DNA of 64,000 nucleotides from positions 1 to 64,000 of the forward strand of contig CAJUES010000003.1 in the NCBI GenBank assembly GCA_910585765.1, in the 5' to 3' direction. Position numbers and translations under genes: made by a program. Position 1 is the stretch's first letter. Each line of letters begins with the position of its first letter. Of this stretch, positions 1 to 7,346 are shown piece after piece. This DNA comes from an uncultured Lachnospiraceae bacterium (GTDB taxonomy: Bacteria > Bacillota > Clostridia > Lachnospirales > Lachnospiraceae). The notes below the pieces were generated by a model. It did not search any database. It worked only from the letters and a program-made list of their open reading frames with translations, and was not told the origin of the DNA.

Positions 1-2007
1 ATCATGGATGCGCACAGTGAGCGGCTGGTGCTCAAACCGAAAGGGATGGGGGAGCGCAGTGCGGGACACCTGAATCTGGATGACTTTTTCCGGGCAAATG
101 ATATCCGCGACGAGGCGCTTTTGCAGGAGGTGACGCAGAGTGTCCGGAATGGGAAGAACATCATGTTCAACCACGATATCCGGGAAAAGGACGCGCTCAT
201 CTACATGTGGTCGGTGAATGACGGCACGCTGTATCTGATCGGGTATGTGCCGATCGAGGCGATCCAGCAGGAAGGGAACACGGTAAAACAGAATATACTG
301 ATCGTCGTCGCGGTGATGCTGGCTGCCTTTTTCCTGTGCTGTGCGAGCTATTATCTGAACCGCAGGCAGCAGGACAGACTCAGGGAAGAGCGGGAACGGG
401 AGAGGGAGCTGTACAGCAGGCAGCTGGCGGAGGCGCTGCAGGCGGCACAGATCGCGAGCAATTCCAAGACCATGTTCCTCTCAAATATGTCCCACGATAT
501 CCGCACGCCGATGAACGCAGTGATCGGATTCACGACGCTGCTTGCCAGGGACGCGGAAAATCCGGAAAAAGTGCGGGAGTACACAAAGAAGATCATGGCA
601 TCCGGGCAGCATCTGCTCAGCCTGATCAACGATATCCTCGATGTCTCGAAGATCGAGAGCGGGAAGGTCGTGCTCACGGTCGAGGAGTTTACGCTGAATG
701 ACCTGGTGTCCTCCGTGGATGCCATCATCCGACCGATGGCAGCGGCGAGGCAGCAGCGGTTTCATGTGGAAGTCTCGAACATAGAGCACGAGTATCTCCT
801 CGGGGATGAGACGAGGATCAACCAGATCCTGATCAACCTGCTCTCCAACGCGGTGAAGTACACGCAGGAGGGCGGGAATATCTGGTTCCGCATCATCGGC
901 GGGAAACAGCGCAGCCCCCAGTTTGAGCGGATCCGGATCGAGGTGCAGGATGACGGGTACGGCATGACGCCGGAGTATCTCGAAGTGCTGTTTGACGCGT
1001 TTACAAGGGCGGAGAACAGCACGACGAACAAGGTGCAGGGAACAGGGCTTGGCATGGCGATCACCAAGAATATCGTGGAGCTGATGGGCGGGACGATCGA
1101 TGTGTCGAGCGAGGTGAACAAAGGTACGATGTTTCGCGTCGAGCTGGAGCTGCGCATACCGGAGGGGCACGCGTACAGGAAATTCTGGGAGGACAGCGGG
1201 ATCTCGCGGATCCTGGCAGTGGACGGGGAGCAGGCGGTCTGCGAGAACATCCGGATGCTGATGAGGGATTCCGGCGTCGTGACGGACATCGCTTTGACGG
1301 CAGAACAGGCGGTGTGCATGCTGCAGCGCGAGACAGAGGCGCGCTGTCAGCTGCTCCTGGTCGACTGGAACATTGTCGAGACAGAGGGGCTCTCCGCGGT
1401 AAAAAAACTGCGGGAGATGCTGCCGGAAACAGTGCCTTTGCTGTTCCTGGCAGACTACGATGCAAAGGGGATGGATGAGGCGCTGCTGATGCAGGGCACA
1501 GGCGTGCTCGCCAAACCGTTTTTTGTGACTGCATTTCAGGAGAAGATCCTGGAGATGAGGAGGGCTCAGGGTGCGGCGGACACCGCGCAAACGGCGGATA
1601 TCAACAGCCTGGAAGGGATGCACTTCCTCGCGGCGGAGGACAATGAGATCAACGCCGAGATATTGAGGGAGATCCTGTCGATCGAGGGGGCGGATTGTGA
1701 GATCGTCGAAAACGGACAGCTGGCGGCGGAGCGTTTCGGGCAGGCTGCCGAGGGCGAATTTGATGCCATTCTAATGGATGTGCAGATGCCGGTCATGAAC
1801 GGCTATGACGCGACGAGGGCGATCAGGTCGATGGCGCGCGCTGACGCCGGGACGATACCGATCATCGCCATGACGGCAAACGCGTTTGCGGAGGACGAAA
1901 AGGAGGCGCTGGACGCCGGCATGGATGTCCACCTGGCAAAACCGATCGATGTGGAGCTGTTGAAGAAGGTGGTAACACAATATGTATCTAAGGGGTGTAA
2001 GGAATAG
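1..2007 (+). CDS. Hybrid sensor histidine kinase, 5' end cut by window
   Basis: Membrane sensor kinase whose reading frame is open to base 1, so the extracellular sensor is truncated. The visible order is about 95 residues of sensor domain, one membrane segment (about residues 97-118), an Arg/Glu-rich coiled coil, a HisKA domain with the phosphorylatable His in SHDIRTP (near 163), and an HATPase domain with N box (NLLSNAVKY), DDGYGM and GTGLGM. Two receiver domains follow. The first has an AVDG start in place of the acidic pair but keeps a candidate Asp (LLVDWN) and Lys (LAKPFF). The second is intact (AAEDN, LMDVQMP, AMTAN, LAKP). The next gene is a solute-binding lipoprotein 3 bases downstream, so the pair probably senses or takes up a small molecule. 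The ligand cannot be told. Confidence 0.9.
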   Translation: MMDAHSERLVLKPKGMGERSAGHLNLDDFFRANDIRDEALLQEVTQSVRNGKNIMFNHDIREKDALIYMWSVNDGTLYLIGYVPIEAIQQEGNTVKQNILIVVAVMLAAFFLCCASYYLNRRQQDRLREERERERELYSRQLAEALQAAQIASNSKTMFLSNMSHDIRTPMNAVIGFTTLLARDAENPEKVREYTKKIMASGQHLLSLINDILDVSKIESGKVVLTVEEFTLNDLVSSVDAIIRPMAAARQQRFHVEVSNIEHEYLLGDETRINQILINLLSNAVKYTQEGGNIWFRIIGGKQRSPQFERIRIEVQDDGYGMTPEYLEVLFDAFTRAENSTTNKVQGTGLGMAITKNIVELMGGTIDVSSEVNKGTMFRVELELRIPEGHAYRKFWEDSGISRILAVDGEQAVCENIRMLMRDSGVVTDIALTAEQAVCMLQRETEARCQLLLVDWNIVETEGLSAVKKLREMLPETVPLLFLADYDAKGMDEALLMQGTGVLAKPFFVTAFQEKILEMRRAQGAADTAQTADINSLEGMHFLAAEDNEINAEILREILSIEGADCEIVENGQLAAERFGQAAEGEFDAILMDVQMPVMNGYDATRAIRSMARADAGTIPIIAMTANAFAEDEKEALDAGMDVHLAKPIDVELLKKVVTQYVSKGCKE

Positions 2008-2010
2008 GGT

Positions 2011-3315
2011 ATGCGAAGACAAATCAGGAAACTTGCGGCATTTTGTTTTGCGGGGCTGGCGGTGCTCGTGTTCACCGCGTGCGGCGGGAGCGGATCTCGC
2101 GACAGGCTGATTACTTTCGAGAAGGAGCAGCAGCGGGAAGTAAATCTGTTCAGCCCGATGGAGAAGACGAAACCCGGCGCGGACAATGTTGCCAGGAGCG
2201 CGTCGGAGAAGACCGTTGCCATGGCGGAGGAGAAGCTGGGGGTGACGGTGAACTACATCACGTACACGGCGGAAGACTATCAGGACAAAACGTATGACCA
2301 GGTAGCGCTTGAGCGGGCGCGCAATGACATGGATGACCTGTACCTGCTCAATCCCGATGTTATCCAGATCCTGGCGGCGGAGGGGAAACTGATGGACCTG
2401 TCGGGACTTGACAGCGCCGAGAACCTGCGGGATGTGGTGAGGACGGCAAACATCGTGGACGGAAAGCTTGTGGCGATCCCGCAGGAAGTCGTGGCGTACG
2501 GTCTGTTTGTCAACAAGGACCTGTTTGACCGGTATCAGCTTGCCCTGCCGGAGACGCCGGAGGACTTTCTGGAGTGCTGCAGGGTATTCAAGGAGAATGG
2601 GATAGAGACGCCGGTCGGCGCAAACCGCTGGTGGCTGGAGACGTTCGTGCTCGCCCAGGCGTATGCGGATCTGTATAACGGCGGAAACACGGAGGCGGAG
2701 ATCGCCGCGCTCAACAGCGGTGAGAAACGATACAGCGACTATATGCGCCCTGGCTTCGAGTTCCTCCAGGAGCTGATCGACCGGGGGTATATCGATGCGC
2801 AGAAGGCGTATGTCAGCGAAGCGATCGAGGGGGAGGGCGCTGATTTCCTGGCGCAGAAGACGCCGATCGTCATGGCGTACTGGAGTGCGGCAAACACCGA
2901 CACCGCCTATGGGGATCCGGATTTTAACATGGTCGTCATCGGATTCCCGAGCAGCCGGGGACAGATGCCGGTGATGCCCATGACAGGGATCGCGGTCGGG
3001 ATCCAGGCAGAGCACGCGGCGGATGCGATGCAGACCCTGGACATCATGGTTTCCGACGAGGCGCTGCAGGTGTATGCGGAGACGAACAAGGTGATCTCGC
3101 CCTCCAAAAATGTCGAGGTCGAGTGTATCGACGCGCTCAGACCGCTCAACGACAGAATCAACGAGAGCGTCTATGTCCTTGGATCCAACGCATCGATGAA
3201 AGTCGAGCAGTGGGGAAACACCTGCCTCATTGTGCGCATGCTGCTAAACGGCGCCACGGTCGACGAGTGCATGGCGGAGTTTGATAAGCTCCAGGATGAA
3301 TCGTTAGGGCAGTGA
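2011..3315 (+). CDS. Extracellular solute-binding lipoprotein (ABC sugar type)
   Basis: The 434-residue protein starts with a lipoprotein signal: basic MRRQIRK, a hydrophobic core, then the lipobox FTAC with Cys near residue 24 and a Gly/Ser linker. The remainder reads as a family 1 carbohydrate-type periplasmic-binding-protein fold, with features such as YGLFVNKDLFD, PETPEDFLECC and a late PVMPMTGIAVG. It should sit on the outer face of the membrane and deliver ligand to a permease or to the neighbouring kinase. No permease or ATPase genes follow, so either they lie elsewhere or the protein serves only as a sensor partner. An AAGGA stretch precedes the ATG. The start is 3 bases after the kinase stop, which indicates co-transcription. 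Confidence 0.85.
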   Translation: MRRQIRKLAAFCFAGLAVLVFTACGGSGSRDRLITFEKEQQREVNLFSPMEKTKPGADNVARSASEKTVAMAEEKLGVTVNYITYTAEDYQDKTYDQVALERARNDMDDLYLLNPDVIQILAAEGKLMDLSGLDSAENLRDVVRTANIVDGKLVAIPQEVVAYGLFVNKDLFDRYQLALPETPEDFLECCRVFKENGIETPVGANRWWLETFVLAQAYADLYNGGNTEAEIAALNSGEKRYSDYMRPGFEFLQELIDRGYIDAQKAYVSEAIEGEGADFLAQKTPIVMAYWSAANTDTAYGDPDFNMVVIGFPSSRGQMPVMPMTGIAVGIQAEHAADAMQTLDIMVSDEALQVYAETNKVISPSKNVEVECIDALRPLNDRINESVYVLGSNASMKVEQWGNTCLIVRMLLNGATVDECMAEFDKLQDESLGQ

Positions 3316-3332
3316 GCAGTCGACACCATATC

Positions 3333-3361
3333 TTTACTTTCAGGAAGAGAAAGTGTATAAT
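3333..3361 (+). promoter_or_regulatory. Sigma-A-type promoter of trpB
   Basis: TTTACT (3333-3338), a 17-base spacer and TATAAT (3356-3361). Transcription would start near 3368, which makes an ATG at 3370 almost leaderless and favours the ATG at 3406 as the trpB start. Confidence 0.7.
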
Positions 3362-3405
3362 CAATAGGAATGCATAAAATAAATCAAAGAAAGAGAGACA
3401 AAATC

Positions 3406-4779
3406 ATGAGCGACAAAATACCGTACAAAATCTATCTGGAAGAGAGCGAGATGCCCAGGCAGTGGTACAATGTGAGGGCGGACATGAAAAATAAGCCCGC
3501 GCCGATCCTGAATCCGGCGACGATGAAACCCATCACGGTGGAGGAGCTGACACCGATCTTCTGCGAGGAGCTTGCCAGGCAGGAGCTGGATGACACGACA
3601 CCGTATTTTGATATACCGCAGGAGATCCGCGATTTTTACAAGATGTACCGCCCTTCTCCGCTCACGCGCGCGTACTGCCTGGAGAAGAAGCTGGGCACAC
3701 CGGCGCATATCTACTACAAATTCGAGGGGAACAACACGTCGGGGAGCCACAAGCTCAACTCTGCCATCGCACAGGCGTACTATGCGAAGGAGCAGGGGCT
3801 TAGAGGCGTGACCACAGAGACCGGCGCGGGACAGTGGGGGACGGCTCTGTCCATGGCGTGCTCGTACTTTGATCTGGACTGCCAGGTGTATATGGTCAAG
3901 GTTTCGTATGAACAGAAGCCATTCCGCCGTGAAGTGATGCGGACATACGGGGCGAAAGTAACGCCGTCCCCGTCCATGCTCACCGACGTCGGCAGGAAGA
4001 TCAACGAGGCGTTTCCGGGGACGTCGGGAAGCCTCGGCTGTGCCATCTCCGAGGCGGTCGAGGCGGCAACGGCACAGGAGGGATACCGCTATGTGCTGGG
4101 CTCTGTGCTGTCGCAGGTGCTGCTGCACCAGACGATCATCGGTCTGGAGACAAAATCCGCGCTGGACAAATACGGGATCAAGGCGGACATGATCATAGGC
4201 TGTGCGGGCGGCGGTTCGAATCTGGGCGGACTGATCTCGCCGTTTGTCGGCGAGATGCTCAGGGGAGAGGCGGACTATGAAGTCATAGCGGTGGAGCCGG
4301 CTTCCTGCCCGAGCCTCACAAGGGGCGTCTACGCGTACGACTACTGTGACACGGGAAAGATCTGTCCGCTGGCAAAGATGTACACACTCGGCAGCGGCTT
4401 TATCCCGTCGGCAAACCACGCAGGGGGACTCCGCTACCACGGCATGAGTTCGATCGTGTCACAGTTGTATGATGATAAGATAATATCGGCGCGGAGCGTG
4501 GAGCAGACAGCGGTATTCCAGGCAGCGCAGATGTTTGCGAGGGTCGAGGGGATCCTGCCGGCACCGGAGAGCAGCCACGCGATCCGGGTGGCGATCGACG
4601 AGGCGCTAAAGTGCAAAGAGACCGGCGAGGAGAAGAATATCGTGTTCGGCCTCACAGGAACAGGGTATTTTGATATGGTTGCGTACCAGAGGTTCAATGA
4701 CGGCGAGATGACGGACTATGTTCCAACGGACGAGGAACTTGCAAAGAGCTTTGCGGCATTGCCCAAAGTAGATCGGTAG
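3406..4779 (+). CDS. trpB: Tryptophan synthase beta chain, TrpB2-like
   Basis: Pyridoxal-phosphate enzyme of the tryptophan synthase beta family, which joins indole to serine. The PLP lysine lies in GSHKLNSA (near residue 116) and the phosphate-binding loop is GCAGGGSNLGG. The protein is about 457 residues with an N-terminal extension and an RQWYNVRADM opening, which fits the longer TrpB2 subgroup rather than the roughly 400-residue TrpB1. An ATG at 3370 is in frame, but it falls at the predicted transcription start, so 3406 was chosen. No trpA or other trp gene is adjacent. TrpB2 proteins often occur alone and may salvage indole or use serine differently. That role is inference. It converges with the tRNA operon downstream. 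Confidence 0.9.
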   Translation: MSDKIPYKIYLEESEMPRQWYNVRADMKNKPAPILNPATMKPITVEELTPIFCEELARQELDDTTPYFDIPQEIRDFYKMYRPSPLTRAYCLEKKLGTPAHIYYKFEGNNTSGSHKLNSAIAQAYYAKEQGLRGVTTETGAGQWGTALSMACSYFDLDCQVYMVKVSYEQKPFRREVMRTYGAKVTPSPSMLTDVGRKINEAFPGTSGSLGCAISEAVEAATAQEGYRYVLGSVLSQVLLHQTIIGLETKSALDKYGIKADMIIGCAGGGSNLGGLISPFVGEMLRGEADYEVIAVEPASCPSLTRGVYAYDYCDTGKICPLAKMYTLGSGFIPSANHAGGLRYHGMSSIVSQLYDDKIISARSVEQTAVFQAAQMFARVEGILPAPESSHAIRVAIDEALKCKETGEEKNIVFGLTGTGYFDMVAYQRFNDGEMTDYVPTDEELAKSFAALPKVDR

Positions 4780-4812
4780 CGGGAGCAGGTCTGAAAAGAA
4801 ATGTAAAAGGAA

Positions 4813-4859
4813 ATGTAAAAAGAAACCGTGCAGGGGAAGCGCACACTTCCCTGCACGGT
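4813..4859 (-). terminator. Terminator of the tRNA operon
   Basis: A near-perfect hairpin has arms at 4825-4839 and 4846-4859 (ACCGTGCAGG...CCTGCACGGT) with one bulged G and a CGCACA loop. On the minus strand it is followed by a TTTCTTTTT run, so it ends the tRNA-Val/tRNA-Met transcript. On the plus strand it lacks a T run. Confidence 0.75.
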
Positions 4860-4875
4860 CACAGGCACAAAAAAA

Positions 4876-4949
4876 TAGCGAAGGGGGGATTCGAACCCTC
4901 GACACCGCGGGTATGAACCGCGTGCTCTAGCCAACTGAGCTACTTCGCC
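4876..4949 (-). tRNA. tRNA-Met(CAT), elongator type
   Basis: A 74-base cloverleaf on the minus strand. The acceptor stem is GGCGAAG/CTTCGCT with a G-U first pair, the D arm is normal, and the anticodon stem CGCGG/CCGCG encloses TTCATAC, giving anticodon CAT. The stem lacks the three consecutive G-C pairs of initiators, and the 5' end pairs, so this is elongator Met. A CAT tRNA-Ile2 is the alternative. The T stem GAGGG/CCCCC has one A-C mismatch. The CCA end is not encoded. Confidence 0.9.
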
Positions 4950-4975
4950 ATTACAATATAATATAAAACGAAAAA

Positions 4976-5048
4976 TGGGGCCTACAGGGCTCGAACCTGT
5001 GACCCTCTGCTTGTAAGGCAGATGCTCTCCCAGCTGAGCTAAGACCCC
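4976..5048 (-). tRNA. tRNA-Val(TAC)
   Basis: A 73-base cloverleaf on the minus strand. The acceptor is GGGGTCT/AGGCCCC, the anticodon stem CTGCC/GGCAG-type encloses TTACAA with anticodon TAC, and the T arm is ACAGG-TTCGAGC-CCTGT. CCA is not encoded. It is first in a two-tRNA operon, 26 bases before tRNA-Met. Confidence 0.93.
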
Positions 5049-5065
5049 ATCCAACTGACTTATAT

Positions 5066-5094
5066 ATTATACTAATTTTTGATCAAAATGTCAA
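5066..5094 (-). promoter_or_regulatory. Consensus promoter of the tRNA-Val/tRNA-Met operon
   Basis: Read on the minus strand: TTGACA (5094-5089), a 17-base spacer and TATAAT (5071-5066), a perfect sigma-A match. The tRNA-Val 5' end lies 17 bases downstream of the -10 element. Confidence 0.85.
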
Positions 5095-5145
5095 TACTTT
5101 TTTTGAAAGTCTTTTTGAAAATCTTTTTGAATAAGTCTTTTTAAT
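5095..5145. repeat. AT-rich tandem repeat, TCTTTTTGAA units
   Basis: Four imperfect copies of a roughly 12-14-base unit built on CTTTTTGAA lie between the tRNA promoter and the next plus-strand gene. On the minus strand this is an A-rich tract directly upstream of the tRNA -35 box, where an UP element would be. Confidence 0.6.
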
Positions 5146-5207
5146 ATTTCCACAATATGGTACACTTACGGTGATGCATGAATGAATACGGAAGGGAATT
5201 TGGCAGA

Positions 5208-5663
5208 ATGAAAGTGATCGTACATGATCTGCAGGAAAAGTCGTGGCAGGAGCTGGGGATGAAGCTCCAGGAGAAGGATATTGTCATTGGCGGGGACGCG
5301 GACGGGATCGGCAGGGATATCGGCGGACTGATGGGAGACTGCTCCCAGCTGGTGCTGATCAGCCGCTGTGTCTACGGGGGATTCAGCCCGTTCGTCCAGG
5401 GGGTGCTGGAAAAGTACAGGAAGCATTTCGGACCGTTCCTGGAGATGAGACACGGACAGACGCACTATGAGGTGAAGAGTGCGAACAAAAATACATTTGG
5501 CATGGTGTGCTGCTTTTACGGGGACAACATCACACCGCGGGAGGAACAGTCGGCGAGGATCCTGTCGGTGTCGGACGGCATATCCATGCAGGCGAGGGGC
5601 GTCAGGATCGCATTTTATGATACGGTGGATAAGCTGAGACAGCTCAATGCCATCATTGTGTGA
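5208..5663 (+). CDS. Flavodoxin-fold protein, first of a pair
   Basis: A protein of about 151 residues starting MKVIVHDLQEK. An ATG at 5178 lies in frame but has no ribosome-binding site, whereas GGAAGGG precedes 5208. The middle reads LVLISRCVYGGFSPFVQGVLEKY, which resembles the loop of NADPH-dependent FMN reductases and flavodoxins in which an aromatic residue and GGFS sit over the flavin before a helix. The usual Ser/Thr-rich phosphate-binding loop after the first strand is absent, so flavin binding is uncertain. The next gene is another flavodoxin-like protein, and the two probably form one operon and one complex. The substrate is unknown. Confidence 0.6.
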   Translation: MKVIVHDLQEKSWQELGMKLQEKDIVIGGDADGIGRDIGGLMGDCSQLVLISRCVYGGFSPFVQGVLEKYRKHFGPFLEMRHGQTHYEVKSANKNTFGMVCCFYGDNITPREEQSARILSVSDGISMQARGVRIAFYDTVDKLRQLNAIIV

Positions 5664-5707
5664 CGGGTGCTGATGGGATATCAGGCAGATATAGGAGGAC
5701 AGTCGGG

Positions 5708-6331
5708 ATGATTCTGTTTTTGGACGGCGGCTATACGCTGGCAGACGGCAGCGCGGCGTGTGCGGAGTGCATCCGGGAATACGCGCAGGATGAGGAGCTC
5801 ATATCGGTGAAGATCGGCGAAGAAATGGACTGGGACAGGGTGTACCGGCATCTCGAGGACGCCCACGCGATCGTGCTGGCAGCGGATGTCTATCTGGACA
5901 GCGTGCCGGCGAATGTTCTGGGGTTTCTCGAGAGGGTCGAGCAGGCGGTGATCGGCGGTGAGAGCATCGGCGGGAAGTTCTATGCGGTTCTCTACACGGA
6001 GCTGTACGAGGGTGAGCAGACCAGTGTGGCGATGGAAGTCTTGAAGAATTTTTGCGTACATGCCAATATCGCCTGGGGAAGAGGGCTTGGGATCGGCGGC
6101 AACAAGGTGGAGGCGGTTTCGGGCAGGAGGCACCTGTGGAGTCTGTTCCGCGCGGGCACGGCAGATTTCAGGCAGCGATCCCTGCGCGAGCAGGCGCTGT
6201 TCATCGGGAAGAAGATACAGGGAACAGATGTGTACGTCAAGCCGGAGGAGGTGTCAAGAAAGGAATATATCCGCAAAATGAACCATGAAATGAAAAAAAG
6301 TAATCGCGTAAAAATCGCCCAAAACATTTGA
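5708..6331 (+). CDS. Flavodoxin-fold / NAD(P)H oxidoreductase-like protein, second of a pair
   Basis: A protein of about 207 residues. The start at 5708 has AGGAGG nine bases upstream, while the longer frame from 5660 overlaps the previous stop and has no site. It begins MILFLDGGYT, then AHAIVLAADVYLDSVPANVLGFLERVEQ, which corresponds to the VYFGSVP-type flavin loop of NAD(P)H-dependent oxidoreductases. As in its neighbour, the N-terminal phosphate loop is unusual (DGGYTLADGSA). The basic C-terminal tail (KKSNRVKIAQN) is unlike the core. It may be a partner subunit of the preceding gene product. The function is unknown beyond the fold. Confidence 0.6.
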   Translation: MILFLDGGYTLADGSAACAECIREYAQDEELISVKIGEEMDWDRVYRHLEDAHAIVLAADVYLDSVPANVLGFLERVEQAVIGGESIGGKFYAVLYTELYEGEQTSVAMEVLKNFCVHANIAWGRGLGIGGNKVEAVSGRRHLWSLFRAGTADFRQRSLREQALFIGKKIQGTDVYVKPEEVSRKEYIRKMNHEMKKSNRVKIAQNI

Positions 6332-6632
6332 AATCGCAAAAAATCTCATAAAAAATTCAGTGCTTTCAACAAGAAATAACAGCTATTTTTAAGGCATTTG
6401 AGCGGATTTTGCTGCATTTTGGCAGATGCTGTATTTAAAGCGCAAAAAGTGCGATAAGTAACTGTTGCAAGATAAATTGACAATCTTATATAATGGACAT
6501 TGCCAAATCCTGCTAGAATTTGTAAGTATACGTAATTTGGGAGCAGCGTTTATGAATTCTTTGGCCAAGATTATGATTGGGAGACGTGATCATGGCATTT
6601 GGCAGTTAAAAATTCGAATGGAGGACAGATTG
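6332..6632. other. Intergenic stretch before the spo0A-like gene
   Basis: About 300 AT-rich bases with no supportable gene. The frame open from 6465 overlaps the promoter and is not expected to be translated before 6633. No receiver-domain coding remnant is visible in any plus-strand frame. The stretch holds the promoter listed next and a roughly 130-base leader. Confidence 0.6.
6465..6494 (+). promoter_or_regulatory. Promoter of the spo0A-like gene
   Basis: TTGCAA (6465-6470), an 18-base spacer and TATAAT (6489-6494). Transcription would begin near 6501. Confidence 0.6.
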
Positions 6633-7178
6633 ATGGAACAGTTAAATGTAATGACACAGCAGGATAACGAGAATATTTTCAGAATTCTCAGCGATTTATT
6701 GACAAAGGACAAGGAATTTCAGATCATGATCACCGTTCCGGCGGGCTCAAAGCTCACTGGCAGTGACAACAGTCTGATGGGGAAAAGGACAGACGGCAGA
6801 CCGGATGTGAATTCTTTGGAAAGTGCACACGATCTTGAAAAAGATGTAACAGACATGATACATGAGATCGGTGTACCCGCTCATATCAAGGGGTATCAGT
6901 ATCTTCGTGAGGCGATCATGATGTCGGTGGAAGACATAGAGATGTTAAACTCGATCACAAAGATTCTCTATCCGTCTATCGCCAAGAAGTACCAGACAAC
7001 ACCCAGCCGCGTTGAGCGTGCCATCAGGCATGCGATCGAAGTAGCGTGGAGCAGGGGGAAGATGGAGACGCTTGACTCCCTTTTCGGGTATACGATCAAT
7101 ATCGGGAAAGGCAAGCCGACCAATTCTGAGTTCATAGCTTTGATAGCAGATAAAATCAGACTTCACTACAGAGCATAA
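6633..7178 (+). CDS. Spo0A C-terminal-domain protein without a receiver
   Basis: A protein of about 181 residues. From about residue 70 it is a Spo0A effector domain: IHEIGVPAHIKGYQYL, ILYPSIAKKY, TTPSRVERAIRHAIEVAW and GKGKPTNSEFIALIADK, which carry the helix-turn-helix that binds Spo0A boxes. Spo0A is normally about 265 residues with a phosphorylatable N-terminal receiver. Here only about 70 residues precede the effector, with no acidic pair, phospho-Asp or Lys. The start at 6633 has GGAGG eight bases upstream, and extending to 6465 adds no receiver. It probably binds Spo0A-type sites independently of phosphorylation or competes with true Spo0A. That is inference. It is monocistronic between a flavodoxin-like gene and glgA. 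Confidence 0.85.
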   Translation: MEQLNVMTQQDNENIFRILSDLLTKDKEFQIMITVPAGSKLTGSDNSLMGKRTDGRPDVNSLESAHDLEKDVTDMIHEIGVPAHIKGYQYLREAIMMSVEDIEMLNSITKILYPSIAKKYQTTPSRVERAIRHAIEVAWSRGKMETLDSLFGYTINIGKGKPTNSEFIALIADKIRLHYRA

Positions 7179-7203
7179 TGCATCGCATAATCAGACAAAT
7201 TCC

Positions 7204-7233
7204 TTTACATTCCCGCCGCGGTTGGTGTATAAT
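7204..7233 (+). promoter_or_regulatory. Promoter of glgA
   Basis: TTTACA (7204-7209), an 18-base spacer and TATAAT (7228-7233), followed by a leader of about 105 bases to the glgA start. Confidence 0.65.
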
Positions 7234-7346
7234 AGATTTACTATGAAAGCAAAGAGCGGCTTTCACAACAGTGTGTCATGTGCGGAAGATCACTGTGAGA
7301 GCACAAGGGATTTGCAACACTGGAATGAGTGTGGAAAGGGATTCGT

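Noticed and set aside
481..1623. Long minus-strand open frame of 380 codons
   Set aside because: It lies opposite the histidine kinase, and its composition is typical of an antisense frame.
1771..3015. Minus-strand open frame of 414 codons
   Set aside because: Opposite the kinase end and the solute-binding gene. No motif or ribosome site.
4876..4949. Initiator tRNA-Met or tRNA-Ile2
   Set aside because: The anticodon stem lacks the three G-C pairs of initiators and the first base pair forms. Ile2 cannot be excluded without identity analysis but fits less well.
6465..6632. Longer spo0A-like protein starting at 6465
   Set aside because: The frame overlaps the promoter, has no ribosome-binding site and shows no receiver-domain features.
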